This document shows positions 10,201-17,500 of a DNA stretch of 64,000 nt, one piece after another. Position 1 is the stretch's first letter; each line of letters starts with the position of its first letter. The notes under the pieces are model-generated. The model was given only the letters and a program-made list of their open reading frames with translations. It made no database searches and was not told where the DNA came from. The stretch lies in the NCBI GenBank assembly GCA_003506435.1, contig DOAQ01000013.1, positions 1 through 64,000 of the forward strand, read 5' to 3'. This DNA is from Prolixibacteraceae bacterium (GTDB lineage: Bacteria > Bacteroidota > Bacteroidia > Bacteroidales > Prolixibacteraceae). The position numbers and the translations under genes are program-made.

Positions 10201-10704
10201 CAAATAACTACCGGCAGCATCCGTTATTGTTCCTTGTGTTGTTCCTTTTACGATAACTGTGATGCCCGGAATAGGATCTCCGCTCCTGTCAGTAGCTTTT
10301 CCCTGTATCTTTTTCGTCCCGACTTGTTGCGTTAATTCATTTATTGCATCGGGGCCAATAACTATATACCTGTCAACAACCTTGTAATTTAAGCCAGTAT
10401 TTCTTAATACCTGTGAAAGAATTTTATCAATTGTTGCTTGTTGAAAGTGGGCATCAACTCTTTCAATTTTACTTATTTCATCATTTTTGAAGAAAAAGTA
10501 GTACTCACTTTGTTGTTCGATTGCATTTAAAAGATCCATGATTGGTACATTGTCCATATCCAGGTTCAGTTGTGTTTGCTGTGAATAACTTTTGGCACAA
10601 ACACTTATCAATCCAATTAGAAAGAAAAAGACCGTTAATTTCATAGTTCTAATTAATTTTCTGCATCCATAATAATGGATACAATTTTTTTGCTTTTTTT
10701 TCAT
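7300..10704 (-). CDS. susC-like: SusC/RagA TonB-dependent transporter with STN signalling domain
   Basis: 1134 residues from the ATG at 10702-10704, chosen because it opens into a long signal peptide (MKLTVFFFLIGLISVCAKS at 21-39); the frame is open 27 codons further upstream without sense. Domains in order: STN domain (about 45-118), carboxypeptidase-regulatory-like beta-sandwich (about 131-205), TonB box-like DEIVAIGYG (210-218), plug with LKDASAGIYGARAANGVILV (311-330), then a 22-strand barrel to the C-terminus. It imports oligosaccharides through the outer membrane using TonB energy. The STN domain is the hallmark of transporters that signal to a FecR anti-sigma factor, and fecR and an ECF sigma gene lie directly upstream, so it probably senses its own substrate. 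Confidence 0.97.
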   Translation of the reverse strand: MKKKQKNCIHYYGCRKLIRTMKLTVFFFLIGLISVCAKSYSQQTQLNLDMDNVPIMDLLNAIEQQSEYYFFFKNDEISKIERVDAHFQQATIDKILSQVLRNTGLNYKVVDRYIVIGPDAINELTQQVGTKKIQGKATDRSGDPIPGITVIVKGTTQGTITDAAGSYLLTNVAEDAILQFSFVGMKSQEIEISGKTTIDVIMEEETIGIDEIVAIGYGVEKKKNVIGSVTTISNKELTASPVSRVSNALAGRLPGAIVQQRTGEPGNDEATILIRGKATLGSTAPLVVIDGIPGRDLNSINPTDIESLTVLKDASAGIYGARAANGVILVSTKRGTEETAPSFKYEFYQGFSSPTILPEMADAATYAQMIREMQTYRGIAESNMSFSLEDINKYKSGEYPWTHPNTNWFDSALRDYTDIRHHNFSVTGGSKNIKYYTSFGKQYDDGIYKNSGTSYNRYNFRASLDVKINKYLDVSLDINGIQENRMSPTRSSRTVFMSLLKGRPTDTAIYPNGFIAPSIPDGTDTGITGTLAAGYDDNKRYFSQNMLSATLKIPGIDGLTLSGYYAYDISFEVDKTFRKPWTNYNLNKSAYYAAGNTGKEDGSAYLIAAKMTYSEPRLNDSYGDSKGATTNIKINYDKTIGWVHNINAFIAYENFDYLSKGISAFRRYFASDALPYLFAGSTTDQAIGSSVSTDARENYFGRLSYNYDEKYLFQFSFRRDGSVRFSEESGRWGNFPSVLAGWRISNENFWKNNIPFINYMKLKTSWGQMGNDAVSAFQYLSTYAFGTGMIFGSGKTYTAGIYQNSTPNPIITWEVANIFNVGFESMFLNNKAKLDVDYFYQKRNNILVKRNASVPGYTGVSLPDENYGIVDNRGFEVILGYADRIGNWSFMANGNFAFARNKVIEFDEPEKNVPWQVQTDHPMGSALLYISDGIFRDQAHVESLPHVNNARPGDIIIRDYSGDGIINNDDRIIFDKTVDPEITYGITLELGYKNWRLSGLIQGVGNCMRDMSLSLQGSEGNYFMYDANDRWTPENTDASKPRAWERDEEYWRSSYKTDFTYHNGAYARMKNLQLSYTIPQNIQKAIWLKNAELYVSGQNLFLIYSGNKIMDPELGGSYNYPLMRVYSVGVNITL

Positions 10705-10798
10705 AAATTTGAGATTTAATTGTGAGTAATGACCTTGAAACTCAAGGTTGTTATTTTTAATCCATGATAAGTTAGCGCTGACCATGGAGATTGAAATG

Positions 10799-10828
10799 AA
10801 CTGGTATTAGTTAGAGCTAATACCGGTT
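10799..10828. other. Strong hairpin in the fecR-susC spacer
   Basis: Arms GGTATTAG (10803-10810) and CTAATACC (10817-10824) are perfect, and extend to 12 pairs with one T-G wobble (10799-10810 with 10817-10828); the loop is TTAGAG. The T-run (TTTTTTT) lies on the plus-strand side, so as a terminator it would work for plus-strand RNA, for which no gene exists. In the minus-strand mRNA it is a stable structure in the 156-base spacer between fecR and susC, about 95 bases before the susC start. It may separate expression of the regulator genes from susCD or stabilise the susC message. Confidence 0.55.
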
Positions 10829-10860
10829 TTTTTGTGTTTAGCCATTTCTCATAAGCATCT

Positions 10861-11850
10861 TTAATTAAGTTTTGATAAAATAATTTCATTCTTATATTCA
10901 GGGTTCAGGTTAATTTTGTAGTCGATAGGAGAAGATAATTTAATGATCTGCATAACCTGGTCAAATGGCTTGTATTTAAGGATTACGCCTGAGAACCGGT
11001 ACGATTTTATTTCTTCATTATTGAATGTAAATTTCACGTTATACCATCGTTCCAGTTTTAATACAATTGCCTCCAACGGTTGGTTGAAAAAGGTCATTTT
11101 ACCCTCCTTCCATGAGGAGTAGAAGCGGGTATCAACTTCTGTCAAATAAATTTTCCGATTGTCAATATCATAACTCGCTAATTGTCCCGGAGTTATTTCA
11201 GTAATTTTTGCTCCTGATTTATTTTGTAACACCACTTTTCCTTCAACCAGCGTTGTTTCAATAAAGCGGTTTTTATTGTATGCATCGACATTGAAACTTG
11301 TTCCAAGAACCTTGATATCCGTTGTTTTGGTTTTAACGAAAAACGGGCAATCCTTATCTTTTTGTACTTCGAAATAAGCTTCACCATCTAATTCTACTGA
11401 ACGTTGTTTTCTGTTAAAATGAGATGGATAGGAAATTCTGGATTCGGAGTTTAGCCATATTTTTGTGCCATCCGAAAGAATTAATTCCGAAATCTGTCCT
11501 GCGGGGCAAATAACCTCATTCATTTGTCCTGTTTCGCTCCAATGGGCATTATAAAATCTTTCCTGAATGAACCAGGTTAAACTTATTGCAATAATTATTA
11601 CTGCGGCATACTTTATAAATTCAGAAATATATTTTATAGAGATGATACCGGTTTTACGTTGCAACTTCAAGTATTCGGCATTCATATCAATTTTGCCGTT
11701 GCTTTTTCTGCTTAAAGCGTATATGTTTTTTATCTGAATAAAATACTGCTTGTTCGCATTATCCTTGTCAATCCAGTTTATAATTTCATTTTTTTCTGAC
11801 TCATCTGAAATATTACCGGTAACGAATTGTATAATTCTTTCTTTATCCAT
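10861..11850 (-). CDS. fecR-like: FecR-family anti-sigma factor / sigma regulator
   Basis: 329 residues. A cytoplasmic N-terminal helical segment (1-72) would bind the ECF sigma factor. A single membrane helix (about 75-97, YISEFIKYAAVIIIAISLTW) leads to a periplasmic FecR beta-domain with DGTKIWLNSESRISYP (127-142), VELDGEAYFEV (152-162) and TKTTDIKVLGTSFNVDAY (174-191), all typical. The C-terminal part (about 260-329) matches the domain that contacts the STN domain of the partner transporter. It lies 97 bases after the ECF sigma gene and upstream of susC, the standard order of a surface-signalling operon in Bacteroidota. It should hold the sigma factor until the transporter is occupied by substrate. 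Confidence 0.95.
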   Translation of the reverse strand: MDKERIIQFVTGNISDESEKNEIINWIDKDNANKQYFIQIKNIYALSRKSNGKIDMNAEYLKLQRKTGIISIKYISEFIKYAAVIIIAISLTWFIQERFYNAHWSETGQMNEVICPAGQISELILSDGTKIWLNSESRISYPSHFNRKQRSVELDGEAYFEVQKDKDCPFFVKTKTTDIKVLGTSFNVDAYNKNRFIETTLVEGKVVLQNKSGAKITEITPGQLASYDIDNRKIYLTEVDTRFYSSWKEGKMTFFNQPLEAIVLKLERWYNVKFTFNNEEIKSYRFSGVILKYKPFDQVMQIIKLSSPIDYKINLNPEYKNEIILSKLN

Positions 11851-11947
11851 CTCTTCATTTTTCTAGTGCATAAACAACCTAACCGGTGTTTACCCTAGTC
11901 CGGATAAAAGAAAAAATAAGATAATCGTTGTGGTGGAGAAAAAGGAG

Positions 11948-12577
11948 TTAAGCTTCAATCGTTGGTGAGTGAGTGGAGCGTATCAATAAATACAGTAGCA
12001 GCCCTGACGAATAATGAGATTTTAAATGATCTTTCAGATATTTAAGTGCTTTGGATATATGTCCTTCAATGGCTTTTTCTGAAATATTCAGTAGTTGCGC
12101 TATTTCCCGGTTTTTCATTCCATCGTATCGGCTAAGCTCAAAGACTTCCCTGCATTTTGGAGGCAGTTGTTCAATTGCTTTGTTCAACATTTCCAGCAAT
12201 TCATTGAATGACAAAGTATCGAAATTCAGGTGCGACAAGGCATCGTAGTTTAAACGTAACTCGTTGTACTTATCTTGTGTCCTTTTTTCGTATTTCGACT
12301 GCACTTTTAACCTTTTTAAATAATTAAGGCAATTGTTTCTTGTGGCTTGGTACAAATATGCTTTAAGGTTTATTTCTTCAGGAAGAGAAGATTTTTTTCT
12401 CCAAAGATTGTAAAATGCATCCTGTACAAGGTCTTTTGCAATATCCCTATTTCCAACATAGGTATTGGCAAAAGCTTCCAGCGATTCGAAATAGGCAATA
12501 AAAATAACCCGGAAGGTTTTTTCCTTCCCTTGCTTTAAAGAAATTATTAATTCATGGGTTAATTCTGTTTCTTTCAA
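11948..12577 (-). CDS. ECF RNA polymerase sigma-70 factor (Bacteroidota FecI-like), TTG start
   Basis: 209 residues. Sigma region 2 (about 20-90) includes NRDIAKDLVQDAFYNLWRKK (43-62), and region 4 (about 125-185) has a helix-turn-helix with REIAQLLNISEKAIEGHISK (157-176). It should direct RNA polymerase to promoters of this locus when released by the FecR protein next to it. The only start that gives the full conserved N-terminus (residues KETELTHELIISLKQGKE) is a TTG at 12575-12577. In frame upstream there is no ATG or GTG before a stop at 12602-12604, and the next internal Met is residue 130. The unusual start coincides with foreign-looking sequence directly upstream, see the fragment at 12577-12768. 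Confidence 0.93.
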   Translation of the reverse strand: MKETELTHELIISLKQGKEKTFRVIFIAYFESLEAFANTYVGNRDIAKDLVQDAFYNLWRKKSSLPEEINLKAYLYQATRNNCLNYLKRLKVQSKYEKRTQDKYNELRLNYDALSHLNFDTLSFNELLEMLNKAIEQLPPKCREVFELSRYDGMKNREIAQLLNISEKAIEGHISKALKYLKDHLKSHYSSGLLLYLLIRSTHSPTIEA

Positions 12578-12768
12578 TCTGTAAAAAATTTGAAATTGAG
12601 ATCAAAGAAGTCGTAATAAAATCAGATGCGACAGAACCAGTAAAATTTGCAGCCATTAGCGACATATGTCAGGCTTACAATGCAAATGAAAGGAAAAAAT
12701 TACGTGACGAATCCAATAAATTATATGATTCAGATCTGTTTGGAATAGATAGTATGTCTATACTCTAG
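12577..12768 (+). pseudogene. Start-less plus-strand coding fragment (possible gene remnant)
   Basis: The plus strand reads through about 63 codons to a TAG at 12766-12768, with protein-like composition: IKEVVIKSDATEPVKFAAIS, then DICQAYNANERKKLRDESNK and LYDSDLFGIDSMSIL. There is no ATG, GTG or TTG start before the frame runs antisense into the sigma gene. It looks like the 3' end of a gene whose front was lost at a junction around 12577-12600. I do not recognise the family. It is short and could be a chance open frame, but the codons resemble real coding sequence and it is the only plus-strand candidate in the window outside antisense shadows. Confidence 0.4.
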
Positions 12769-12910
12769 ATTTAATGTCTCTTAATTCGCTCATTAATGCT
12801 TGCACGTACTGAAACAAATTCTGCACATAGCCCTTTTCAAGCATTTTTTCAATTTTGTCTAACTTCTCGTCAATGTCGTCGAGTCTTTGTTTTAGTTGTT
12901 GTTCGTTCAT
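12758..12910 (-). CDS. Small 50-residue predicted coiled-coil protein
   Basis: ATG at 12908-12910 to TAG at 12758-12760. The product starts MNEQQLKQRLDDIDEKLDKI, continues EKMLEKGYVQNLFQYVQALM and ends SELRDIKSRV. It is highly charged with Leu/Ile/Met spaced as in a coiled coil, and has no export signal or membrane segment. Its last 11 bases overlap the end of the plus-strand fragment at 12577-12768. A perfect 9-base inverted repeat lies 68 bases upstream of its start. I do not recognise it. It may be a small regulator or an accessory multimerisation peptide, or not be translated at all. Confidence 0.45.
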   Translation of the reverse strand: MNEQQLKQRLDDIDEKLDKIEKMLEKGYVQNLFQYVQALMSELRDIKSRV

Positions 12911-13085
12911 GATGTCCGATTTTAAATTTCTATTATTGGTTAAAATGTTAGCAACAGCATCTTAACCTTGTTTATAACTATATTGCTCTGCAATATAGAA
13001 AAATATACATAAATTGAGAATAAACGTATTTTTGCCGCTTCATCCGTGCTTTTATTTTTTCACGGGACGAAGATGTTTGATTCAA
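12911..13085. promoter_or_regulatory. AT-rich spacer with two inverted repeats
   Basis: CTATATTGC (12978-12986) and GCAATATAG (12990-12998) form a perfect 9-base inverted repeat around TCT, the size of a dimeric regulator site, in AT-rich sequence that could hold the promoter of the small ORF or of the sigma operon. A second, imperfect stem pairs 13038-13048 (CTTCATCCGTG) with 13061-13072 (CACGGGACGAAG). It lies 14 bases after the stop of the acyltransferase gene and could end the long upstream transcript, although no U-run follows it on the minus strand. No protein gene is visible here. Confidence 0.35.
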
Positions 13086-14216
13086 TTATACTTTCAAAAA
13101 TTTCCCTTTCCGGTACATCAGCCAGAGAATGAAAAAGATGATAGAAACATTAGCCAACCTAATTAATGTGAGATAATAATCTCCCATAAAATGTTCCATC
13201 CCGTGAAAAACAGATTTGCTGATACTGCTGAAATCCACTATTTCGTAAAGCATATATGCCAGAATTGAATTCATCCCGTATATTTTCAGCCAGTTCAGGT
13301 ATTTGCCGTAATTTTTGTAATCGACCAAATAGTAGAACAGGGCCATTAGCAAAAAGCAGATACCACTGCTGTAAAGGGTCATCGAACTGGTCCATATTTT
13401 CTTGATGATGGGCATTTGCAATCCCCAGAGTTGCCCGGCAACAATCATTAATACCCCGCCAATAGCCAGCCATTGCACTTTTTTAATTTTCGAAAGGCTA
13501 CCTTTCATGATTTGTCCGGCGAAAACACCGCTCATTACCGTGACTCCAAAGTTCAGGCTGCTGATAAGCCATGTGTAGCGGTATTTTCCAAAATCAATTC
13601 CTGTTTCGGTGATGGTCGACCCGTCGCGAAAACGTCCCAGAACGATACGGTCGATGTATTCGGCCAGGTTGTTGTCGGGGCCAAAATTGCCACCGCCCCA
13701 TTCGTCTATTTTTACAAATGACAGTAATGCCCAGTAAATCAGTAGCAAACCCGATGTCAGTATAATCTGCCAGTTCCGGGTGAAGTGCATGAGCAGGATT
13801 GCAGAAATCAGGTAGCCAATGGCTATTGACTGAAGGGTGTTCGAGAAGAAGAAAATCCGGGCGGGATCGAGAGCCAGCAGGTTTCCCTGGCACATCATGC
13901 CGAAGAGCCAAAGCAGCAGGACACGTTTCAATATCCGTTTGTACAACTGTGTTTTGCTTCCGTTTCTCAAATATTTGGCAAATGCAAATGGCATGGAGGC
14001 CCCGGCCATGAACATAAACAGGGGCATAATGATGTCCCAGAAAACAAAACCTTCCCACGCAACGTGTTCAAAAAAGCCAGCTAGCCAGTTGGTTAACGGC
14101 CAATCCAATGCTTTGGCAAACGATCTGAATACAGGCTGAAAAAACACGAGGCAAAACAGGTCGAAACCCCTTAATACATCCAGTGAACCTAATCGTTCCG
14201 GTTTTTGAATTTCCAT
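13086..14216 (-). CDS. DUF5009 / HGSNAT-like membrane acyltransferase (COG4299)
   Basis: 376 residues with about ten membrane segments. The N-terminal GSLDVLRGFDLFCLVF (10-25) is the family signature, followed by FVFWDIIMPLFMFMAGASMP. Human HGSNAT moves acetyl groups from cytosolic acetyl-CoA across the lysosomal membrane onto glucosamine; bacterial members are mostly untested but share the acyltransferase fold. Here the protein would sit in the inner membrane and could N- or O-acetylate imported sugars on the periplasmic side. It follows the amidohydrolase gene by 9 bases and is the last gene before the 508-bp gap, so it ends a long co-directional run. DUF5009 proteins recur in glycan loci of Bacteroidota. 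Confidence 0.85.
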   Translation of the reverse strand: MEIQKPERLGSLDVLRGFDLFCLVFFQPVFRSFAKALDWPLTNWLAGFFEHVAWEGFVFWDIIMPLFMFMAGASMPFAFAKYLRNGSKTQLYKRILKRVLLLWLFGMMCQGNLLALDPARIFFFSNTLQSIAIGYLISAILLMHFTRNWQIILTSGLLLIYWALLSFVKIDEWGGGNFGPDNNLAEYIDRIVLGRFRDGSTITETGIDFGKYRYTWLISSLNFGVTVMSGVFAGQIMKGSLSKIKKVQWLAIGGVLMIVAGQLWGLQMPIIKKIWTSSMTLYSSGICFLLMALFYYLVDYKNYGKYLNWLKIYGMNSILAYMLYEIVDFSSISKSVFHGMEHFMGDYYLTLIRLANVSIIFFILWLMYRKGKFLKV

Positions 14217-14225
14217 AGTTGTTGG

Positions 14226-15314
14226 TTATTTGCGGTTTTTGATTTTAAATAATTCTTCTGTGTTCCTGCTGTAAATTTTGTCGATTACCTCGCGAGGCAA
14301 TTGCAGTCCTTTTACTTTTTGTCCGCCAAGATCTTTCACCTCAATCATGCTGTCGGTTGCAAGAAAAAGCCACTGTTCAAACCACCGGTTACGAAGTCCG
14401 TTTGCTACCGCAACAAAACTGGCGTCTGCTTCATCCACTGCCATGTCTGTTCCGTACATAATCCGGTTCTGGTACCTGATCATGAAATCGCGGACTTTTT
14501 CCCGGTCGGTGAGTGCCTGATATTGAAGATGCCCAATCCTTGCGGACATATCGACATAAAAGTTCGGAAACCGGTCCAGCCGGGCTGCAATCTCATCTAC
14601 ACTCCATTCCATACTGCCGAGGTGTGCGCCAACTACGTTTAATGCCGGGTACTTTCGCAGTAAGCTGTCCCGTGCATCAAGCTGATCCTGATACGAAGGA
14701 GCCTCCGGATGCAGGTACATGTGGTATTCCGGATGATTTTTGAAATACCGGCGGTCGTTGTCCAGGGTCATCTCGTTTTCCGGAAGCCAGCAGTTCTTTG
14801 GCTCACCCAAATGAGCCATCAGTGGAATTTTATTCGCTTCCATATATCTGAAAATATCTTTGAACGCCGGATCATCAGCCATTACATATCGGCCTGAAGT
14901 ATCTTTCAGAGTCATGCCTATATTTTTCCAGATTTTTATTCCCGATGCACCGGCTTTCATGCATTGGTCGATCCGGGCAATCGTTTCTTCAGCAAACCCT
15001 GAATTGTTGAAACTATCAACTGAAAATGTCCCCAGAAACGTAAATTGATCAGGAAATTGGTTCTTCAGCGATGCCGCGATTTCCAGTTGTTCATCTATTG
15101 GCATTTCGGCATCGACATTTGGCGAAACGAATCTGAAATTCAAAGAGTCTGCAAATTGCAGATACCGGATGTCCGGCGTATTGTAATGGAAATGTACATC
15201 AATTTTTTGCACTTTTTCAAAATCGGAGGCAGAGTAGAACGGTGATTGTTTACAAGAAATATTCACAATCAGGAAAACAGAAAATACGGCGAATAGAGAA
15301 TTGTACTTGTTCAT
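14226..15314 (-). CDS. Amidohydrolase-family (COG2159-like) lipoprotein
   Basis: 362 residues with a lipoprotein signal (LIVNISC, Cys21). A metal-binding TIM barrel of the amidohydrolase 2 type is shown by DVHFHYN (His41, His43), MAHLGEP (His168), VVGAHLGS (His231) and MYGTDMA (Asp290). Relatives act on uronate-derived or aromatic carboxylates, lactones or amides, for example decarboxylases and lactonases; the substrate cannot be read from the sequence. It lies two bases after the beta-helix gene and nine before the acyltransferase gene, so the three are surely co-transcribed. A surface or periplasmic location for this fold is less usual and suggests it handles a sugar-derived lactone or amide outside the cytoplasm. 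Confidence 0.8.
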   Translation of the reverse strand: MNKYNSLFAVFSVFLIVNISCKQSPFYSASDFEKVQKIDVHFHYNTPDIRYLQFADSLNFRFVSPNVDAEMPIDEQLEIAASLKNQFPDQFTFLGTFSVDSFNNSGFAEETIARIDQCMKAGASGIKIWKNIGMTLKDTSGRYVMADDPAFKDIFRYMEANKIPLMAHLGEPKNCWLPENEMTLDNDRRYFKNHPEYHMYLHPEAPSYQDQLDARDSLLRKYPALNVVGAHLGSMEWSVDEIAARLDRFPNFYVDMSARIGHLQYQALTDREKVRDFMIRYQNRIMYGTDMAVDEADASFVAVANGLRNRWFEQWLFLATDSMIEVKDLGGQKVKGLQLPREVIDKIYSRNTEELFKIKNRK

Positions 15315-15316
15315 AA

Positions 15317-17359
15317 TTAATCTTTTTTAGGTCCAATTTTTTCAAATGGTATCGACTGAAACCCGGGAACTTTCGTAAATATTTCCGATGATTTCTTTAT
15401 CCTGAAATTTTCTTCTTTTTCGTTCTCAAACCCCGGATTATCCTGGGTGACGAAATTATTTTCAGAATATTCAAGCCATTCTTTTTTCCCTTTAATGATT
15501 TTGGCAGTTCGGACAAACACATTTTTATCCACCACGTTCCGCTTTGGAAAAGCTGGGTTGTCGTCCCAATATTTTGCCAGTTCCGGGTATCGAGTACTGT
15601 ATGGCGGCTGTCTGTGGTTTATTTCGTTGAGCCTTTGTTCGAATAGGTTTCCGGGTTCGACCCAGGGTTTTGCCCAGTCGTACGCTTGCAGCCGGTTATC
15701 GATATGGATTGCAAGCGGGCAATCAATGAAAATATTGTTGATATACGGATTGTCGCTTCCGCCACCAATCAACACAGGTTTGCTTCCTGCTTTGTAAAAA
15801 ATATTTCCGAAAACCATCATGCCACAGGCACCGTCGTCGTGGTAAACGGCTGAACTGGAATGAACATCGCTGATGTGGTGGAAATAATTGTACCGTACCA
15901 AGTGTCCTCTTTCAGAAGGATTGCGTCCGTAATAAAGGGCTCCGACATCATCCGTAACCTTGCAGACATCGTGAATATTGTTGTATTCGATCAGGTGGTC
16001 GTTCCCCGACAACTGGATGGCAAAATGCGGTGCATCGAATATTTCACAATGCGAAATATGATTTCCGACCCCGGCAATCTGAACTCCGGGGCAATACGTT
16101 TGGTTAATACGGTTGTAATTGGAGATTATACAATTACAGACATGATTTTCTGCCGCTTCCAATGTTTTCCGGTTGCCGCCCGACAATTTAATACCTCCCG
16201 CACCGGTTTGTGATATTGAACAGTTTTCAATCCTGTTGTTTTTTCCGACCTGGCCTTCCTTTTCATCAGCTATATTTACTGCAAACGATCCCAGGTTCCG
16301 GAAAACACAATTATTCAGCAAACAGTTTTCAGCGCTTTTCATTTCCACTCCAATTCCTCTCGAACATTCAAAAGTTATTCCCTGAACCGTAATCCCGGAA
16401 GATTTGGCTATTGAAATGAATGGTTTTTCGAGCATGGAAATTTCCAGTTTTTCAATATTTCCCGGATTGAAAAAATACAAAATTCCGTCTTCCCGGTCGA
16501 TGCAATATTCGCCCGGCTCATCAATTTCTTCCGGGATATTGTAAGCATACCAGGCATTCCACGATTTTCCAGAGAAAAAACCATAAAGGTGCGGATGGAT
16601 GGTTGTAAACGTTTTTCCAATGGTGTCAATCGAAGCCAGTTTTACTACATCATCGGCCCATCCATAATGGAAATAGCCGAAAATCCATATATCATTTAAA
16701 GATTTCCATGCAGAGGGGCGGTTTCCATGGTAGGTGAATTTTCCACCCACATTCCCATTATCGCCTTCTGATGCGATTGAACCTGCATTCAATATCGTTC
16801 CGATGGGGACGGTTGAGTTGTTGGGCCAGCGTGAAAGATGGCCGGGTGTCCCGTTGACGAAAAGTTCCATCCACGAAGGGAGCAACGGATGCCCGAAACC
16901 AACCTGTTTTATTTCACCGTAATCGGTTATTCCCAATTCCCGAAGATTGACCATAAGAATAGAATTTCGGTTAGCCAAAGGGAAAATCTCTTCCTTGCTG
17001 CTGCCGACAACCGGTTTTGCATTTGCCGGATCAATAAAAACTCCGCCGGTAAACCGGACTTTCTCGTTTTTATACGGAGCAATGACCAGGTTTTTATCCT
17101 GTCGACTAAATTCAACGGTTTGCCTGAAATGGTAATCACCTTCCCGAAGCAGGATTGTAAAAGATTCTTCTGCTCCGGACAGACGTTTTTCACGGATAGC
17201 ATCCCGTGCTTTTTCAAGTGTCAGAAACGGATGTTTCAGGCTTCCATTGCCGGAGTCGTTTCCCTGCGGAGACACATAAACCGGTTTAGCTGCAAAGCAG
17301 AAAACCGACCATATTGTCATTCCCGCAAGCATCAGAAATTTTGGAAAAGAATTTTTCAT
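15317..17359 (-). CDS. Right-handed parallel beta-helix protein, GH141-like
   Basis: 680 residues with a signal peptide (about 1-24). The mature start KPVYVSPQGNDSGNGS and TLEKARDAIREKR (47-59) is the entry motif of a large family of beta-helix enzymes that includes GH141 fucosidase/xylanase-type proteins. Helix rungs rich in N and G continue through the middle (for example INQTYCPGVQIAGVGNHISH, GNDHLIEYNNIHDVCKVTDD, VGALYYGRNPSERGHLVRYN). Near the C-terminus HIDNRLQAYDWAKPW is conserved in relatives. Exact activity is unknown; a retaining exo-hydrolase on fucose- or xylose-like residues is a guess. A second, divergent copy is the gene just upstream, separated by a 141-base spacer with two hairpins. 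Confidence 0.75.
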   Translation of the reverse strand: MKNSFPKFLMLAGMTIWSVFCFAAKPVYVSPQGNDSGNGSLKHPFLTLEKARDAIREKRLSGAEESFTILLREGDYHFRQTVEFSRQDKNLVIAPYKNEKVRFTGGVFIDPANAKPVVGSSKEEIFPLANRNSILMVNLRELGITDYGEIKQVGFGHPLLPSWMELFVNGTPGHLSRWPNNSTVPIGTILNAGSIASEGDNGNVGGKFTYHGNRPSAWKSLNDIWIFGYFHYGWADDVVKLASIDTIGKTFTTIHPHLYGFFSGKSWNAWYAYNIPEEIDEPGEYCIDREDGILYFFNPGNIEKLEISMLEKPFISIAKSSGITVQGITFECSRGIGVEMKSAENCLLNNCVFRNLGSFAVNIADEKEGQVGKNNRIENCSISQTGAGGIKLSGGNRKTLEAAENHVCNCIISNYNRINQTYCPGVQIAGVGNHISHCEIFDAPHFAIQLSGNDHLIEYNNIHDVCKVTDDVGALYYGRNPSERGHLVRYNYFHHISDVHSSSAVYHDDGACGMMVFGNIFYKAGSKPVLIGGGSDNPYINNIFIDCPLAIHIDNRLQAYDWAKPWVEPGNLFEQRLNEINHRQPPYSTRYPELAKYWDDNPAFPKRNVVDKNVFVRTAKIIKGKKEWLEYSENNFVTQDNPGFENEKEENFRIKKSSEIFTKVPGFQSIPFEKIGPKKD

Positions 17360-17373
17360 GTGTTTATTTTTTC

Positions 17374-17405
17374 AAAGTTGATCGTACAATTTTTGTATCA
17401 ACTTT
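17374..17405 (-). promoter_or_regulatory. Hairpin in the 5' leader of the beta-helix gene
   Basis: Arms AAAGTTGA (17374-17381) plus TACAA (17385-17389) pair with TTGTA (17393-17397) plus TCAACTTT (17398-17405), giving 13 pairs with a three-base bulge and a TTT loop. It begins 14 bases before the start codon of the gene ending at 15317, so in the minus-strand mRNA it lies across the region where ribosomes load. It may slow translation or protect the downstream message. It is AT-rich, so it would not be very stable. Confidence 0.4.
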
Positions 17406-17434
17406 TGTTTTTCAATTAAGTAACCAACGCATGG

Positions 17435-17489
17435 AATAGCCATAAATAATCATTTTCAGTTTGTATGAGCTTTAGCTCTTATGGCTATT
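17435..17489 (-). terminator. Compound inverted repeat after the second beta-helix gene
   Basis: Ten-base arms AATAGCCATA (17435-17444) and TATGGCTATT (17480-17489) enclose a 35-base loop that itself holds GAGC-TTTA-GCTC (17467-17478). It starts 11 bases after the stop of the gene at 17501-19633. The position suits a partial terminator or an mRNA processing site, but no U-run follows on the minus strand. Together with the leader hairpin at 17374-17405 it makes this 141-base gap the main structured break inside the left half of the enzyme run. Confidence 0.4.
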
Positions 17490-17500
17490 TCATCGTATGT

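Noticed and set aside
16838..17419. Plus-strand open frame (about 193 codons)
   Set aside because: Antisense to the beta-helix gene; composition rich in Cys, Phe and Ser as expected of a shadow frame.
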